The notes: generated by a model not told the origin, from the sequence alone. Shown: positions 33,720 through 45,200, counted from the first letter of the stretch. The stretch is DNA of 64,000 nucleotides from Cunninghamia lanceolata (GCA_027924645.1 BSBN01001150.1:1798001-1862000), one strand, 5' to 3'. Program-made: numbers and translations.

Positions 33720-36700
33720 ATTAGATAAGGAGTGGAAGGCTAAAGTCACATTCCCAAAAACCTCTTAAAATCACATGTCTCCTCTTATGAAAACTAGGGT
33801 CTTTGCCGATACATTGTTCCGTAAGAGCAAAGTCACTTAAGATCCTAAGAGCAAAAACATTGCCAGGTGCCATATTTTTTGTTCTGCTCATTGTGGGGTC
33901 GAACGAACTGCACCAATGCATCAGGGTGGGTGGGTAAATACTAGGGGAGGTCTTGTTTTGTGTGCCAAGCATCCTAATCATTCTAGGCAAGAGGCTATCG
34001 GTAAAGTCCCTTAAGATCCCTGAGACCAAAAAACTACCAAACTTTGATGGGGCAGTTCTCAAAATTTGTGATAGTTGGGAATGCTCTGTTTGGACCTACA
34101 GGTGCACATGACATCCTTCCACAATAACCTCTCTCATTTTTGGTCAACTCCATTCCGTTTGACCATGCTGAAATCAAACGCATTGTTGCAAAATGCTTCA
34201 ATTTGATGCAGTGGAAAGGTGCTAGGTGCGACATTTTTCATTCCATAGCTCATGGGGTCGAACGGACTATGCCAACGTGTCAGGGTGGGTGAGTAAATGC
34301 TAGTGGAGATCTCATTTTGTGCACCAAGCGTCCCAGTCATTCCGGGCAAGAGGCTATCGGCAAAGTCCCTTAAGATCCCTGAGACCAAAAAACTGCCAAA
34401 CTTTGATGGGGCAGTTCTCAGAATTTGTGATAGTTGGGAATGTTCTATTTAGACCTACAGGTGCATGTGGCATCCTTCCACAATAACCTCTCTCATTTTT
34501 GGTCAACTCCATTCCGTTTGACCGTGCCAAAATCAAACGCATTGTTGCAAAATACTTCAATTTGATGCAGTGGAAAGGTGCTAGGTGCAACATTTTTCAT
34601 TCCATAGCTCGTGGGGTCGAATGGACTGCGCCAACGCGTCGGGGTGGGCAGGTAAATGCTAGTGGAGGTCTCATTTTGTGCGCCAAGCATCCCAGTCATT
34701 CCAAGCAAGAGGCTACCAGCAAAGTCCCTTAAGATCCCTAAGACCAAAAAACTACCAAACTTTGACGAGGCAGTTCTCAGAATTCATGACAGTTGGGATT
34801 GTTCTGTTTGGACCTACAGGTGCATGTGGCATCCTTCCACAATAACCTCTCTTATTTTTTGTCAACTCCATTCCGTTTGACCATGCCGAAATCAAACGCA
34901 TTGTTGCAAAATGCTTCAATTTGATGCAGTGGAAAGGTGCTAGGTGGGACATTTTTCATTCCATAGCTCGTGGGGTCGAACGGACTACGCCAACGCGTCG
35001 GGGTGGGCGGGTAAATGCTAGTGGAGGTCTCGTTTTGTGCGCCAAGCATCCCAGTCATTCCGGGCAAGAGGCTACCGACAAAGTCCCTTAAGATCCCTAA
35101 GACCAAAAAATTGCCAAACTTTGACGGGGCAGTTCTCAGAATTCGTGACAGTTGGGAATGTTTTGTTTGGACCTACAGGTGTACGTGGCATCCTTCCACA
35201 ATAACCTCTCTCATTTTTGGTCAACTCCATTCTGTTTGACCGTGCCGAAATCAAACACATTGTTGCAAAATGCTTCAATTTGATGCAGTGGAAAGGTGCT
35301 AGGTGTGACATTTTTCATTTCATAGCTCGTGGGGTCGAACAGACTGCACCACCACATCGGGGTGGGCGGGTAAATGCTAGTGGAGGTCTCATTTTGTGCG
35401 CCAAACATCCCAGTCATTCCGGGCAAGAGGCTACCGGCAAAGTCCCTTAAGATCCCTGAGACCAAAAAATTGCCAAACTTTGACGGGGTAGTTCTCAGAA
35501 TTCGTGACAGTTGGGAATGTTCTGTTTGGACCTACAGGTGCACGTGGCATCCTTCCACAATAACCTCTCTCATTTTTGGTCAACTCCATTCCGTTTGACC
35601 GTGCCGAAATCAAACGCATTGTTGCAAAATGCTTCAATTTGATGCAGTAGAAAGGTGCTAGGTGCGACATTTTCCATTCCATAGCTCGTGGGGTCAAACA
35701 GAATGCGCCAACGCATCGGGGTGGGCGGGTAAATGCTAGTGGAGGTCTCGTTTCGTGCGCCAAGCATCCCAGTCGTTCCGAGTTGTAAGCTACCGGCAAA
35801 GTGACTTTGTCGGTAGCTTACAGCTCGGAAGGACTGGGATGCTTTGCACACAAAACGAGACCTCCCCTAGCATTACTTACCCACCCCAACGTGTTGGCGC
35901 AAACCGTTCGGCCCCAGGACCTATGGAATGCAAAATTTTAATCCTAGCAACTTTTGACTTTGTCGGTAGCTTACAACTTGGAACAACTGGGATGCTTGGT
36001 GCACAAAACGAGACCTCCACTAGCATTTACCCACCCACCCCAATGCGTTGGCACAGTCCGTTCAACCCCATGAGCTATGGAATGAAAAATGTCGCACCTA
36101 GCACCTTTCCACTGCATCAAATTGAAGCATTTTGCAACAATGCGTTTGATTTCGGCACGGTCAAACGGAATGGAATTGACCAAAAATGAGAGAGGTTATT
36201 GTGGAAGGATGCCATGTACACCTGTAGGTCCAAACAGAACATTCCCAACTATCACGAATTCTGAGAACTGCCCCGTCAAAGTTTGGCAATTTTTTGGTCT
36301 CAAGGATCTTAAGGGACTTTGCCGATAGCCTCTTGCTCGGAATGACTGGGATGCTTGGCACACAAAATGAGACCTCCACTAGCATTTACCCGCCCACCCC
36401 GACGCGTTGGCGCAGTCTGTTTGACCCCACAAGCTATGGAATGAAAAATGTCGCACCTAGCACCTTTCCATTGCATCAAATTGAAGCATTTTGCAACAAT
36501 GCGTTTGATTTCGGCACGGTCAAACGGAATGGAGTTGACCAAAAATGAGAGAGGTTATTGTGGATAGATGTCACATGCACCTATAGGTCCAAACAGAGCA
36601 TTCCCAACTATCACAAATTCTAAGAACTACCTGGTCAAAGTTTGGCAGTTTTTTGGTCTCAGGGATCTTAAGGGACTTTGCTGGTAGCCTCTTGCCCGGA

Positions 36701-37160
36701 ATGACTGGGATGCTTGGCGCACAAAACGAGACCTCCCCTAGCATTTACCCACCCACCCCGACACGTTGGCGTAGTCCATTCGACCCCACGAGCTATGGAA
36801 TAAAAAATGTCACACCTAGCACCTTTCCACTGCATCAAATTGAAGCATTTTGCAACAATGCATTTGATTTCGGCATGGTCAAACGGAATGGAGTTGACCA
36901 AAAATGAGAGAGGTTATTGTGGAAGGATGTCACGTACACCTGTAGGTCCAAACAAAACAATCCCAACTGTCACGAATTCTGAGAACTGCCCCGTCAAAGT
37001 TTGGCAATTTTTTGGTCTTAGGGATCTTAAGGGACTTTGCCGGTAGCCTCTTGCCCAGAATGACTGGGATGCTTGGTGCACAAAACGAGACCTCCACTAA
37101 CATTTACCCACCCACCCCGATGCGTTGGCGCAGTCTGTTCGACCCCACGATGAGCAGAAT
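33720..37160. repeat. Satellite array 2 (359-bp units) with internal inversion
   Basis: Units repeat at exactly 359 bp: landmarks at 34134, 34493, 34852, 35211 and 35570 on one strand and at 36294, 36653 and 37012 in the opposite orientation. About 5.8 units are forward (33720-35802) and about 3.8 reversed (35804-37160). Inner units are nearly identical to each other, while the first unit (33720-34000) and the right edge are more diverged. Recurrent frames of 74-84 codons are shadows, since 359 is not a multiple of three. Related to, but distinct from, array 1. Confidence 0.95.
35770..35840. repeat. Palindromic junction where array 2 reverses
   Basis: The sequence ending ..TAAGCTACCGGCAAAGT (35802) is followed after one base by ACTTTGTCGGTAGCTTA.. 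(35804), almost its exact reverse complement. Both sides share the junction variant GTTGTAAGC/GCTTACARC in place of the normal GGGCAAGAGGC. A 153-bp partial unit (35803-35955) is followed by a second copy of the same start (ACTTTGTCGGTAGC at about 35957). Confidence 0.9.
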
Positions 37161-37904
37161 AAAAAATATTGTTCCAGTTGACACATTCTCAATCATTGAC
37201 ATGGATGATATCTCAATACCATTCCTTTAGGCACAATATGAGCTTCCAATGGAAGGCGCAATTGTGAGGTTAGAGATGATGAAAAGTGTGCCTCATTCAC
37301 AGTCATGTTTTACTTGTCTTCAATGATGATTCCTTGATTCAACTTAATCCTTTGATAATACATTTTAACCTCCTTGTGAAAGTGCACTTTCAAGGTTGCT
37401 TGAGCAAGAGCTAGCGCCTCAACATTGAGGCGCACTTTTAGTGTTCTAGAAGCATGAACTAGCACCTCAAATAGTAAGGCACTCATTCTAGGTTGTTTAT
37501 TCAATAATTGGCACTAGTCACATATGGTGTAGAGAGGTAGATGTGCGCCCAAGTCATCATTTGATGCCTTCAATAACTATAAACTCCTTTGATGATGCAT
37601 TTTATCCTTCCAATTCACTATCTAGCCTTAGGCGCACATTTTAGGTTGATCAATCATAATCTAGTGCCCTAAGTACCAAGGCACACTTTTAGGTTAGTTT
37701 GATAAAGGATTAGCGCCTTCATTTCTAGGCAGAAGTTTGGAGTTGAAATACATCAAAATAACAAGTTTCTTCATCACTTCAAACATATTTAACACTTTGA
37801 AGATCTCCAATGCATGATTGAATATCAAGAAACCAATGTATCATTTCATGAAGGTCTTAAGTGTTGTAAATATGCATCTTCTTATTTAATCATGTGTTGT
37901 AAAT
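37161..37904 (+). repeat. Degenerate repeat with TAGCGCC / AGGCGCAC words
   Basis: Between 37330 and 37740 blocks such as CTAGCGCCTCAA, GAGGCGCACTTTTAG, GGCGCACATTTTAGG and GGCACACTTTTAGG recur at irregular spacing of about 60-130 bp. No gene is seen. Confidence 0.55.
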
Positions 37905-38215
37905 GAAGGAATGCAATGATTGCAATATGTGCACAAAATGGAATTTTTGATAAGGATTGAAAGGAAATGTTAAGAAAATGCAATTGGTGGGTGTAAATCC
38001 AAAGTGTGGAAGCATAGACAAGGCATGTGAATAGTTTGGCATGACACCTCAAAGAGATGCTATCTCATGGAATGCAATGATTGCAAGATATGCACAAAAT
38101 GGATTTTTTGGAAAGGCTTTAGAAACTTTGAAGCAAATACAATTGGAATGTTTAAAACCAAATTCCATAACCTGTGCAAGCATTCTCCCTACTTGTGCCA
38201 AATTAGGATCTTATA
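37905..38215 (+). pseudogene. PPR protein fragment (PLS type)
   Basis: The plus-strand frame reads CGSIDKACE, a stop at 38028, FGMTPQRDAISWNAMIARYAQNGFFGKALE, LKQIQLECLKPNSITCASILPTCAKLGS: one complete PPR repeat plus parts of its neighbours. Just upstream (37905-37985) a more degraded copy of the same motif is visible (ATGCAATGATTGCAATATG against ATGCAATGATTGCAAGATA). Intact relatives are organelle RNA-editing or processing factors; this piece has no start, organellar transit peptide or C-terminal E/DYW domain. It lies inside the large transposon, so capture by the element is possible. Confidence 0.8.
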
Positions 38216-38839
38216 TATACATATATGCACATAATGTCATGAAAATAATGTATAGTGTATATATCAAGCCATATAGGCATGTACAAATAAAACCATATGG
38301 GTATATACAATGATATACATCGATAACATACAAAAGTATGTTTACAAAGCCAAATACACATATGTAACAAAATGTCCCAAAATCAAATCTCCTATGGATT
38401 GCTATCAAATAATCTATGGCTCTTGCTAGGCCATGAAGATGGTGAACCAGTCAATGACTCATCTTCTATTGCTCATCGACTAGACCTCCTCGATAAAGAT
38501 ATTTGAATTTCCACCTATTAATACAATCAAACAATGTGCACATTAATATAGAATTTAATATTTAAAATATATAACATGACATAAGTAATCAATCACTTAC
38601 CACCAATTGGTGATCCCTTTTGATCATTTGTTGTCTCTCTTCTTCTATAGAGCTAGATGGGTAGGGGAGGTGACGTCCTGTGAGAAGCATGAACAAGCAG
38701 ATTTAAAAGTAAACATGAATATCATAAATATGTACATTAAATGTTGCTCTTATTATAGGACTATTCTAGTACTATTTTAGGACTATTGTAAGACTGTTGT
38801 AGTTAAAACTATCCTAGTAGACATGTATAGGATTGTTAT

Positions 38840-39125
38840 AGGACTATCATCTCATGGAATACAATGATGGTAAGATTACTATCAAGATTAGTATGAAGAT
38901 TAATTATGACTATTATAGGACTTTTATAAGAATGCAAAGTAAGGAAGCATAGGCAAGGCACATGAACTGTTTGGTGGAATACCTCAAAGAAATGAGAATT
39001 TTGTCAGATGTTGTAGTTGCAATTGCCATGTGACACATGTATGTAATATGTGAAAGCATAGACAAGGCACATGAACTATTTGGCAAAAGACATCAAATAC
39101 ATGTCATCTCATGGAATGCCTTATG
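38840..39125 (+). pseudogene. Further PPR scraps
   Basis: Short blocks at about 38849-38875 (SWNTMM-like), 38945-39000 (GSIGKAHELFGGIPQRN) and 39047-39120 (ESIDKAHELFGKRHQ..ISWNA) are degraded copies of the same PPR repeat, separated by AT-rich filler with repeated GGACTATTRTAGGACT words (38757-38930). Confidence 0.65.
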
Positions 39126-39413
39126 TAGAAAAAGGTACAAATGTGCAATATTTAGAAATACAAATGAGAACTAAAAATCATACCTCGAGTATAGTCAAAA
39201 TAACCTACGATGCCATACAAAATAATTTACGATGCCATGCAAAATAATCTATGATGCCATGTAAAAAAACTTTATTCGTAGTCCTGTATAGTCAAAAGCA
39301 TGCATTATAGTTAAAGTAACAAGATTTTTAATAAAACAATTCTAAAAAATAGAAAAAACAAGAACAAGTTAAGATAAAAAAATGTCATACCTATCCATCT
39401 GGAAGTTTAAATG

Positions 39414-42404
39414 CTAGTCAAGCATACCTGAGGGGTCATCTCTTACCTTCAAAGTATCTAATATTGTTTCATGATCAGCATTACTAATTGTCCATAGTTC
39501 TTTTGATTTTGGTTTTCCACGATGCTTTAGTAACTTGACATTTGTTGCTACAACTAGGTGAGAATACATCAATATGGTTTTATGCTTCTCAAAGTCTTCA
39601 AAGGCTGGGATGCCATTCTTTTTAACCATATATGTTCGTAACCAAGTCCCAGCAATAACAACTGATCCTGTAGGATATGTGAACCCATCATCATCTGTCA
39701 TAGGTTGTGTTAGCTTTTGTTTTCCCTATACACATCGTGCCAACCAATAGTCTGACCTCTCTTCATTTCCATGCGGTGCAACAACTGCATAAACATGACC
39801 TGGCTGTACAAGGTCTAAAAGATGTTCATAGTCAAATGAGCTCTCCATGTTATTGACGGAAGATGATTGACCTTCATATAAAGGGATTAAATATTGTGGA
39901 ATCCATGCATCTACCCACTCACTTGACTCACAATTGTTCCAATCACATTTAATACAACTCTGACAAAAACAAGCTAATTCTCATGTCCAAATAGTCCATG
40001 TACTTGCATTTGAGCTTTGAAATGAATGCATCTTTGATGATTCACTAATTCTCTGACATTCCAATTTCTCTATCACTATCCCATCATCAACCAACCAAAA
40101 GAACCTGCACACTTCAGAATCAAGAGCCACTCCTCGTGACAATGCATAGTTACACCACTTAACAATGGAATCTACATCACTGAATGTAGCACCACCTCTA
40201 ATCTTTAGTTGTTCTTTAAAAAGAGCTCTCTTCATGCATGCACCTGCTCCATCATATTCACCTTTTCCATGCCCAGCTTCAAAAAAATTCCAAATATGAG
40301 GTATACCCTTCTCTACATGCATTTTGCTCAACCAATAGAAATTACGAGCATTCTTGAATTAACCAGTGCAATTATCTGACCAAATGAGATGTTGATCTAT
40401 CCTAATATCTTTTTCTTGCAAGAACCCATAAAATTGTTGAAAACAATATTGCACAAACTCTGCTGAATGAGATCGATCATCACTCATGTAAAAATGGTAT
40501 TCTCTGACAATCTTCCTGTTCTCTTCTGTACTCTCGGGGGCATGTCTGTATGTGATGTGAACAAAAATAGCAATCTGAATAGAATTGTAGTACTGGGATT
40601 GAACTTCATTTTGGGGTTGCAATGTATAGTTTTCTGCAAAATCAACTATAGAGACAATAGTTCCAATCGGGAAAGAGTCTTTACACATCCTGAACTATTG
40701 ATCTAACCATTGAGACCTGTGGCTATGTCTGACATACTTGTAGAAAAGATTTTTCTTAAAATCATCAATAAAATCAGCAATACTTACCTCTCTTACAATC
40801 AACTCACATCTAGAGCCTTCACCTCCACTTTTCAAATTGTATTTCACTGTCTCATATCTCTTTTTCTCAACCATTCTCTTTCCAAAATCATGCTCGTTGC
40901 CCTCATGAAAACATGATACAAACTTTGATAACCCACCACATTGTAAACACTTTTCATTTAAACAATCATTCTTGTAGAACATGCAACCATCATCTCTAAT
41001 ACATAGAAATAAATCCAATAAGTTGCTAGATGACTTTGGTAGTTGAATTGCACCACACTCCTATAACATTTCGTTAGTGTGCAAAGTAGAACGAATATTG
41101 CATAATAATTCATGGTACATAGAAAATTCTACATGGTATTTGCAACATGTATTACGAACTTTAAGAGGAACACAATAAAATGGCTTAAGAGATTCAAATG
41201 CTCTTTGTGAGATTGTCATACCTGGGTGAGTTTCACAATATTGTTTGTACAATGTTGTTTGGCTACATTCCAAGTAATGTTTAGGATGTGGTGTGCGGTC
41301 TTTCTCACCAATTCTTAACTTTGAAACATCTTTTGCATTCGGTGATACCCTAGAGTTAGTGTGCCAAAATTGTTCAATTTCTTCCTTTGTGCTATCAATT
41401 AGCTTCTTGTCAACTCATGGAAGCCTACCACTGAAAGCCCAAGTATCATTGGCAACAGGACTATCTAGCCTTGATCTTAATGCTAGTGCTTTTGACAATG
41501 TTTTACGATTCAATCTTAAGTCAACACAAGTTTGCCTCATTAATCGAGCATTTCTTAATTGTTTGCTTACTATTGAGGTTGTTATTACTCTACGGACAAC
41601 TCTTTTATCTTTCTCCTTGCTAGTCTTTCCAATAGAATTGAGTGCATTGAAAAGGCTTCTTACAATAATTTTATTCCGATCGGACACTTTGTTTAACCGA
41701 ATCTTTAATTTCTTTAGTAAAGGTCTCATTTTGTATATCTTTAATAATTGCACAAAAAGTTGGCATTGTTCGATTAATGTTTTCTTCTCAAAGTATTCAT
41801 TGAAGAGTTTTGTAGCCCACAACCGAACCGTTCGTGATGACCTCTTGCCTTCAAGTTTTTCCATTATGTTCTCATCAATTTCAAGTAACCATTTTGGGGT
41901 TTTTGGGTGTTTTCCAATTTCATCACGGTTATTCTCTTCTTGACAAATGTCCTCTCTTCTTATGAAATTTGGAGATACATTGATTGTTCTTGTTTCATCC
42001 ATGTTATCAACCTCATCAATTTTATCAACAAATGGATTATGGAGTGCAATTTCAACATCATGATGTTCATATCCACTTTCTTCAAGTGCACGTCTTCATT
42101 TTTCTTCTTCTTCTTTGTCCATGGTATTGCTATTATGAATAGGTGTTTCATAACATTTTTCAATATTTTCATTTGCAATATCATGGTGAATTTCATTCTT
42201 ATCTAACATTTCATTATAATCAAAATTAACATCTTCAATTTGCATGGCATTAGATGGTAAAGAAGAAGATTCACCTTGATGAGCATCCGCCAAACCCACC
42301 CTTCCAATCCTCTTCCTTTCCCTATATTTTTTGCTAATTGCTTCAATTTCCTCCAATGTAACTTTCCTCCTCCTTTTTGCTTTACGGCGACTGTTGCTCC
42401 CCAT
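39414..42404 (-). pseudogene. DDE-type transposase of an unassigned family, single frame of 997 codons
   Basis: From the ATG at 42402-42404 to the stop at 39414-39416 one frame is kept without any frameshift. Seven stops interrupt it (42096, 41415, 41061, 40695, 40359, 39981, 39726), mostly where Gln or Arg is expected. Layout: basic start RRKAKRRRK (possible nuclear signal); helical region; SRVSPNAKDV and ISQRAFESLKPFYC; Cys-rich block C..C..C around residue 480; RNase H-like core with VDFAENY (D588), WSDNCTG-Q-FKN (D677) and FFEAGHGKGEYDGAGACMKR (E709, D718); second Cys cluster CFCQSCIKC; C-terminal TGSVVIAGTWLR part. The D-89-D-32-E spacing fits a DDE transposase. Inactive because of the stops. 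Confidence 0.72.
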
Positions 42405-42670
42405 TAGGGGAACAAAAATATCACCCTTATGATTGTAACAAGAAAATTATGTCTCCAAAAGTGCATAAAAATATTCCTTTCATTGTCATAGCTAGAAATC
42501 ACGAGTATTTCGATAGCAAAGGGTCTCTGGTTGCGGAAGTCGGGCCCCACAATATTCCTTTTATCTTTTTTCTGCTTTTACAAAACGGATATCCATTTTG
42601 GAAAAGCCCAATTATTTGCAACAGACACTTGCAACGTCCATATGGCTACTACAAAACAAATATCCGTTTT
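42405..42670. promoter_or_regulatory. Right edge of the transposon with GATATCC motifs
   Basis: Upstream of the transposase ATG. GGATATCC lies near 42587-42594 (context AAAACGGATATCCATTTTGG) and a degenerate copy AAATATCCGTTTT near 42657-42669. By position this would contain the transposase promoter and the right terminus. Confidence 0.45.
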
Positions 42671-43599
42671 ATTATGTACATTTGGATTCTAGACTAGGGA
42701 TTCATTGTATTATTCAATAAACTTGTGAATTACCATCTAATTTCAATGTTTACACACTAATCGACCTAGGTATCAACTTAATAAAGCTTTGGATATAAGC
42801 CATTATTTGATTTTAGGTTATCATCAAATGAGGAGCTTCTAAAGGCAAAAATGTTGTCCCAAAAGAAGGCTCAATGTTATTCGTAAAGACATTAGATTGT
42901 TAAAATACAAATTCAAGGTTAGATATTCCTTGGGCTATTTTAGTGTAGAGAAGCAAAATTGCAATATATGACTATCCTAGGAATTAGAATGGTTGATCAT
43001 AGGATATTCATGGCATTTTGATATTAATGGATGGATTGATGGATGTTTAGGGAGTTTAAGTTTAAATGTAATGAGAATTCTTATTTATGAAGGATCTAAT
43101 ATGTCTTATGTCTTATTTGCAGGCCATTCAAGAAAGAAATGAAAAGATACCAAGGACTATCATAACACCTATCATAATTAGGTGCATCAAAGGATTGTCA
43201 TCCAGGACCTTACCAATATGGGAAGTTATCAAAACCATGTCATGTTTAAAATTAAATGCTTTATCACCTCTTTGTCCCTATAGGCCTATTAGAACAATAG
43301 GTCACATTTTATTCATATACCAGGGTTGAGAATAAACACTAAGCATTTGTAGTTATGGCAAGTGTAAATGGAAATAGATCACAACTTTAGACAATCTATC
43401 CTCTCCTAGATTGCACTGACTGAGTGGAAATTAAAAATTCCCTATTAATGTCCTTTATATACTGAAGGTATGGGTGAGAAAGGTAAACTTTGTATGTTGT
43501 AGACAAGTGATATAGAGCAACATAGCAAAAGCTTAAAAACAGGGTGTAAAATACCCATTAACCCACCAATTGCTCAAATAGCTTTTAAAATATCCTTCC
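42671..43599 (+). other. Unassigned non-coding sequence
   Basis: The 80-codon frame at 43087-43329 has no domain. Nothing else recognised. Confidence 0.45.
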
Positions 43600-43800
43600 C
43601 AAGGTCCAAATGAGACCGAAATACACTCTTTCTTTACTATCGGCAAGACATTTCTAATGTCTCATCGAACTATGCTTCACATGTTCTTCCTTTCTCTATT
43701 GTCGGCCAGACTTATCATTATCGGTAACCTTCAAATTTGTTAGCCCGATGTGGGACCTCTCACCGATGTGTAGAATCCATTGCTCAAGCTTATGCTATTG
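43600..43800. repeat. TCGGTG-rich degenerate repeat, left part
   Basis: Words such as ATCGGCAAGACAT, GTCGGCCAGACTT, ATCGGTAACC and ACCGATGTG recur, as in 44712-45180. The gene fragments between appear to interrupt one such tract. Confidence 0.55.
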
Positions 43801-44336
43801 GTGTGACTCCTCTGTTGTTCTCTGATATGTATAAGAGGATGGATCAAAGTAATTAGCATGCTCCCTTCAAAGTAAAGACATGAGAATAGAGCACTTGTGA
43901 GATGGTTATTGTAAAGGGACAAATCAAGTAGAGACATGCAGTTTCCTAGAGAATTTGGAACGCTTCCGCTCAGGCGATTGTAGGACAAACAAAGATGCTC
44001 TAACTTCCCCAGACCACCAAATTCTGCAAGTATGCTCCCCTTCAAGTTGTTGTGTGAAATTCTTTTCCAGTGAAGTTGTGAGTAATTGGCAAGAGATTTG
44101 GGAATAGAACCCTCTAGTCCATTTCTTCTTAAGTCAAGTATCTTCAACGCTTTCAACTGGTCAAACCAAGGTGGAATCCTTCCCTTGAAAGAACTAAAAG
44201 AGAGATTTAAAGTGCATAACAAGGAGAGACCTCCTTTGGATGGAAAAAGGGTACCTTTTAATTCCAATTGAGGGAGAATTATGGCCACCACTCTATTGGT
44301 ATGTTTCTTGTACCAAACACTGGTCCAGAAGCACAC
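43740..44336 (-). pseudogene. Leucine-rich-repeat receptor fragment
   Basis: The minus frame (198 codons) reads RVVAIILPQLELKGTLFPS, LSLLCTLNLSFSSFKGRIPP, LKALKILDLRRNGLEGSIPKSL, a diverged HNNLKGSILAEF, KLEHLCLSYNRLSGSVPNSL and SLLDLSLYNNHLTS: about five plant-type LRRs of 24 residues with the LxxLxLxxNxLxGxIP signature, preceded by the usual N-terminal cap region. There is no signal peptide, membrane span or kinase, and the last ~40 codons are unrelated. It is a piece of an LRR receptor-like kinase or protein gene. Confidence 0.8.
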
Positions 44337-44389
44337 ATTTTTTGAATTGGTAGAAGTCTAGTTGGAGAAATGTGGTCTCCTCGACTACT

Positions 44390-44711
44390 ATTATTGTAGG
44401 ATATGTATAAATGGGTTTGTTGAAAAGGCTTTAGAAAATTTCAAGCAAATGCAATTGGCAAGTGTAAAGCTAGATTCTACAACCTTTGTCAGCATCCTCT
44501 CTACCTCTACCAAAATGGGAGCTTTGGAATAGGGTATGGACATTCATCAAAGCATAATGGAAGTGGGATTTTTGTAGATATTCTAGTTGGAAATGCTCTG
44601 GTAGACATGTATGGAAAGTGTGGAAGCATAGACAAGACACATGAACTGTTTGAAAAAATGCCTCAAAGAAATGTGGTCTCATGGAATAAGATGATTGCAG
44701 GATATATACAC
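44390..44711 (+). pseudogene. PPR protein fragment
   Basis: Plus-strand readings: GFVEKALENFKQMQLASVKLDSTTFVSILSTSTKMGALE, then after frame changes GMDIHQSIMEVGF, ALVDMYGKCGSIDKTHELF and KMPQRNVVSWNKMIAGYIH. About three PLS-type PPR repeats with stops and frameshifts. The wording is close to the fragment at 37905-38215 and typical of large gymnosperm PPR families. It adjoins the LRR fragment in the opposite orientation. Confidence 0.8.
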
Positions 44712-45200
44712 ACTTACTCCGATGTGAGATTCACCACCCTTGTCTATCAGTAAGACCAATACCCTCGGTGAGACTTTTTACTTGCATTCCGACGTTATAA
44801 CTCTCCCCGATGTGTTTACCGTCCATTAGTCATTGGTAAGACTTCTACATCGGTCAGACATTCTCTTCGATTTTTGATATCGTATCTCACACCGAAACAA
44901 TAAACACCGAACTACACCATCAACCAGACCGCCTCTATCGGTGACACTTTTCTTCTCGCCTCTGAGAGTCCATCTCTTTCCGATGTTCCTTCTGTCGGTG
45001 TGACTCCCTCTCATCGGTGTAGTTCTCAACCGTTCTTCTGATGTGCCGATAAATAACCCATCAGTGACACTTAATGATTGTCACCCTGATATAACTTGAT
45101 CAGTGAGATCAATGTTGTCGGCTCAATGGAACTTTGTCTCTCTGATAACTATTGTCAGTCCGATGTCTTCGATTTAGCCTATACATAACATGACTTGTTA
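44712..45200. repeat. TCGGTG-rich degenerate repeat, right part
   Basis: Irregular copies of a 12-15-base phrase: CTCGGTGAGACTT, ATTGGTAAGACTT, ATCGGTCAGACATT, ATCGGTGACACTT, GTCGGTGTGACTC, ATCGGTGTAG. A degenerate minisatellite without coding frame. Confidence 0.6.

Larger units (their letters stand above)
30430..42670. mobile_element. Large two-gene DNA transposon, superfamily unresolved
   Basis: Inferred from gene arrangement and end motifs. A multi-exon plus-strand gene starts 250 bp inside the left edge, and a DDE transposase-like frame starts 270 bp inside the right edge on the minus strand, so the genes converge. Both edges carry GGATATCC palindromes in A/T-rich frames (four variants at 30435-30570, two at 42585-42665). 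Between the genes lie satellite array 2 and PPR fragments, which explains the 12-kb length. Long terminal inverted repeats and a target duplication were not identified, so the exact ends are uncertain and the two genes could belong to neighbouring elements. Confidence 0.5.

Noticed and set aside
35755..36189. 144-codon frame across the satellite inversion junction
   Set aside because: A chance open stretch where two inverted units join; no protein features.
34134..37046. Many similar 66-84-codon frames on both strands of satellite array 2
   Set aside because: They recur every 359 bp because the DNA repeats; 359 is not divisible by three and units carry no start context or domain.
41293..41943. 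216-codon plus frame opposite the transposase
   Set aside because: Antisense shadow of the transposase frame; the minus strand has the conserved motifs and keeps one frame for 3 kb.
43740..44336. A functional LRR receptor gene
   Set aside because: No signal peptide, membrane span or kinase; only about five repeats, with unrelated sequence after them.
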